Positions 22,776 through 23,529 of a stretch of 23,529 bases of DNA are shown here, one piece after another. Source of the stretch: JAHCHG01 sp041745765 (GTDB taxonomy: Bacteria > Acidobacteriota > Blastocatellia > Pyrinomonadales > Pyrinomonadaceae); NCBI GenBank assembly GCA_041745765.1, contig JBGTIH010000039.1, forward strand, positions 1 through 23,529, read 5' to 3'. Each line of letters starts with the position of its first letter. The first letter of the stretch is position 1. The notes beneath the pieces were generated by a model. That model was not told the origin of the DNA and made no database searches. It saw nothing but the letters and a program-made list of their open reading frames with translations. Position numbers and translations under genes: made by a program.

Positions 22776-22974
22776 CCATTTTTCTTCGCAAACTCAGCGG
22801 TCGCATATCAGTCCAAACTTCTTCAATGTGTGCCAGACATTCGGCTTTTGTTCCCGATTTTCCGACATCATTCCAACCGAGCGCATTTTCGCGGTCGGCA
22901 AACCAGATTGAATATTGTTCCTCGTGATTGACCACAACTTTGTAAATTCTGTTATCTTCTTGTTCTTCGTTCAT
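22759..22974 (-). CDS. mbtH: MbtH-like protein
   Basis: A 71-residue MbtH family member, which binds and stabilises adenylation domains of nonribosomal peptide synthetases. Family-defining residues are all visible: NHEEQYSIW (16-24), GWNDVG (33-38), three conserved tryptophans, and EVWTDMRPLSLR (52-63). A strong ribosome site GGAGG (22981-22985) lies 6 bases before the ATG, so this gene is well translated. The adenylation partner is not in the window. It lies between an Oar-like receptor and the thioesterase. Confidence 0.95.
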   Translation of the reverse strand: MNEEQEDNRIYKVVVNHEEQYSIWFADRENALGWNDVGKSGTKAECLAHIEEVWTDMRPLSLRRKMDETAV

Positions 22975-23000
22975 TTTTTACCTCCAAATTTGGGTTTTTG

Positions 23001-23529
23001 TTAAAAACTGTAGCGAATGGCAAACTCCATTTCCCGCGCTCCGCCGCGCGGTCCGACGGTTTCGGTGATGCGTCCGAAAGTTGACGGACCCGATAAACTG
23101 AAACGATTTTCAAACGGTCGCGCCGAGAAATTAACGGTGTTGAATAAATTAAAGAATGTCGCCCGCAGTTCGATGTTGTGTTTTTCGCTCCATGGCAAGA
23201 AGATGCGCTTGTGCAAGCCGAAATCGAAAGTCGAATAGGCGGGAGCGCGAATCGCGTTGCGCGAGCCGACTTCGCCGAAACGGGTCGGGGCAAGACTCGC
23301 TCGCGCTTCCTGCGGGTTTGAAAACAAATTCGGATTGCCCGACGAATCGCGGCGCGTAAAGCTCGAACGCAAGGGGCGAATCACGGTCGCCGCGCCTTGA
23401 ATAAAGAAATTGGTCGGAAAATTAAAGCCGTTGTCCGGCGTTAAAGGAAAGCCGGAATGATAGCGTAAAACGCCCGTCGCGGTGAATCCGCCGATCAGTT
23501 GTCCTAAAAATCCTCTGGCATTTCCGCCG
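23001..23529 (-). CDS. Oar-like TonB-dependent outer-membrane receptor, C-terminal part
   Basis: The frame stays open to the window edge, so the 5' end is outside. About 175 residues are visible, all beta-barrel: GGFTATGVLRYHSGFPLTPD, FGEVGSRNAIRAPAYSTFDF, ELRATFFNLFNTVNFSAR, then TFGRIT and a terminal AIRYSF ending in phenylalanine. The pattern 'R.P....fD..l.K.f......lelR.e.fN.fN..NF..P......FG.it.....R..qf.lry.F' is that of the large carboxypeptidase-regulatory-like/Oar receptors abundant in Acidobacteria, which supports the taxonomic guess. The stop is 26 bases before the mbtH start, so it may share a transcript with mbtH, possibly to take up the peptide product, but Oar proteins are so common in these genomes that adjacency alone is weak evidence. 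Confidence 0.82.
   Translation of the reverse strand, partial: GGNARGFLGQLIGGFTATGVLRYHSGFPLTPDNGFNFPTNFFIQGAATVIRPLRSSFTRRDSSGNPNLFSNPQEARASLAPTRFGEVGSRNAIRAPAYSTFDFGLHKRIFLPWSEKHNIELRATFFNLFNTVNFSARPFENRFSLSGPSTFGRITETVGPRGGAREMEFAIRYSF

Noticed and set aside
1..23529. CRISPR array or cas genes
   Set aside because: No regularly spaced direct repeats are visible. The SAVED domain has CRISPR ancestry but here sits in a CBASS effector.

Overview
The window (23.5 kb) looks like a chromosomal segment of a Gram-negative bacterium, most likely an acidobacterium (Blastocatellia-like). The pointers are an Oar/TonB-type outer-membrane receptor at the right edge, a CBM9/DUF5916 outer-membrane protein, and moderate GC with A+T-rich gaps. 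This taxonomic call is inference. Roughly 0.1-15 kb is a dense anti-phage defence island, 15-17 kb holds tyrosine-recombinase genes and a striking inverted repeat, and 17-23.5 kb is ordinary chromosome with nonribosomal-peptide accessory genes.

Region 1 (98-5155) reads as one regulated defence module. On the minus strand, in transcription order, come a small GIY-YIG-fold nuclease, a Cap4-like effector (DUF4297-type nuclease plus SAVED cyclic-nucleotide sensor), a CD-NTase and a stand-alone E2-like protein. This is a CBASS operon of the E2-only ('type II short') kind; no E1 or JAB gene follows. Diverging from it on the plus strand are an XRE-family repressor and an ImmA/IrrE-like HExxH metallopeptidase, the CapH/CapP arrangement known to control CBASS. 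The shared intergenic region carries three copies of a palindrome TTGATA-N5-TATCAA, the probable operators.

Region 2 (5405-14984) has eight plus-strand genes. They are an AAA15 ATPase and HNH nuclease (Septu PtuA/PtuB-like), a membrane-anchored patatin phospholipase, a short protein with an Mrr/PD-(D/E)XK-like nuclease fused to a NACHT-type NTPase, and a tight four-gene cluster: PD-(D/E)XK nuclease, QatB-like protein, QueC-like QatC and an unrecognised 211-aa protein. That cluster looks like a Qat variant in which the usual ATPase (QatA) and TatD nuclease (QatD) are absent and a different nuclease is present.

Region 3 (14985-17043) holds a decayed C-terminal fragment of one tyrosine recombinase, an intact second tyrosine recombinase, and just upstream of the latter a perfect 19-bp inverted repeat with a 7-bp spacer, which could be a recombination site or operator. 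This is a plausible right boundary for the island; the left boundary is probably the end of a plus-strand gene at position 63.

Region 4 (17044-23529) contains a CBM9/DUF5916 outer-membrane protein on the plus strand, converging with a minus-strand operon: Oar-like TonB receptor (partial), MbtH-like protein, type II thioesterase, Sfp-type phosphopantetheinyl transferase and an S9 prolyl-oligopeptidase-like hydrolase. The middle three are helpers of a nonribosomal peptide synthetase, but no synthetase lies in the window.
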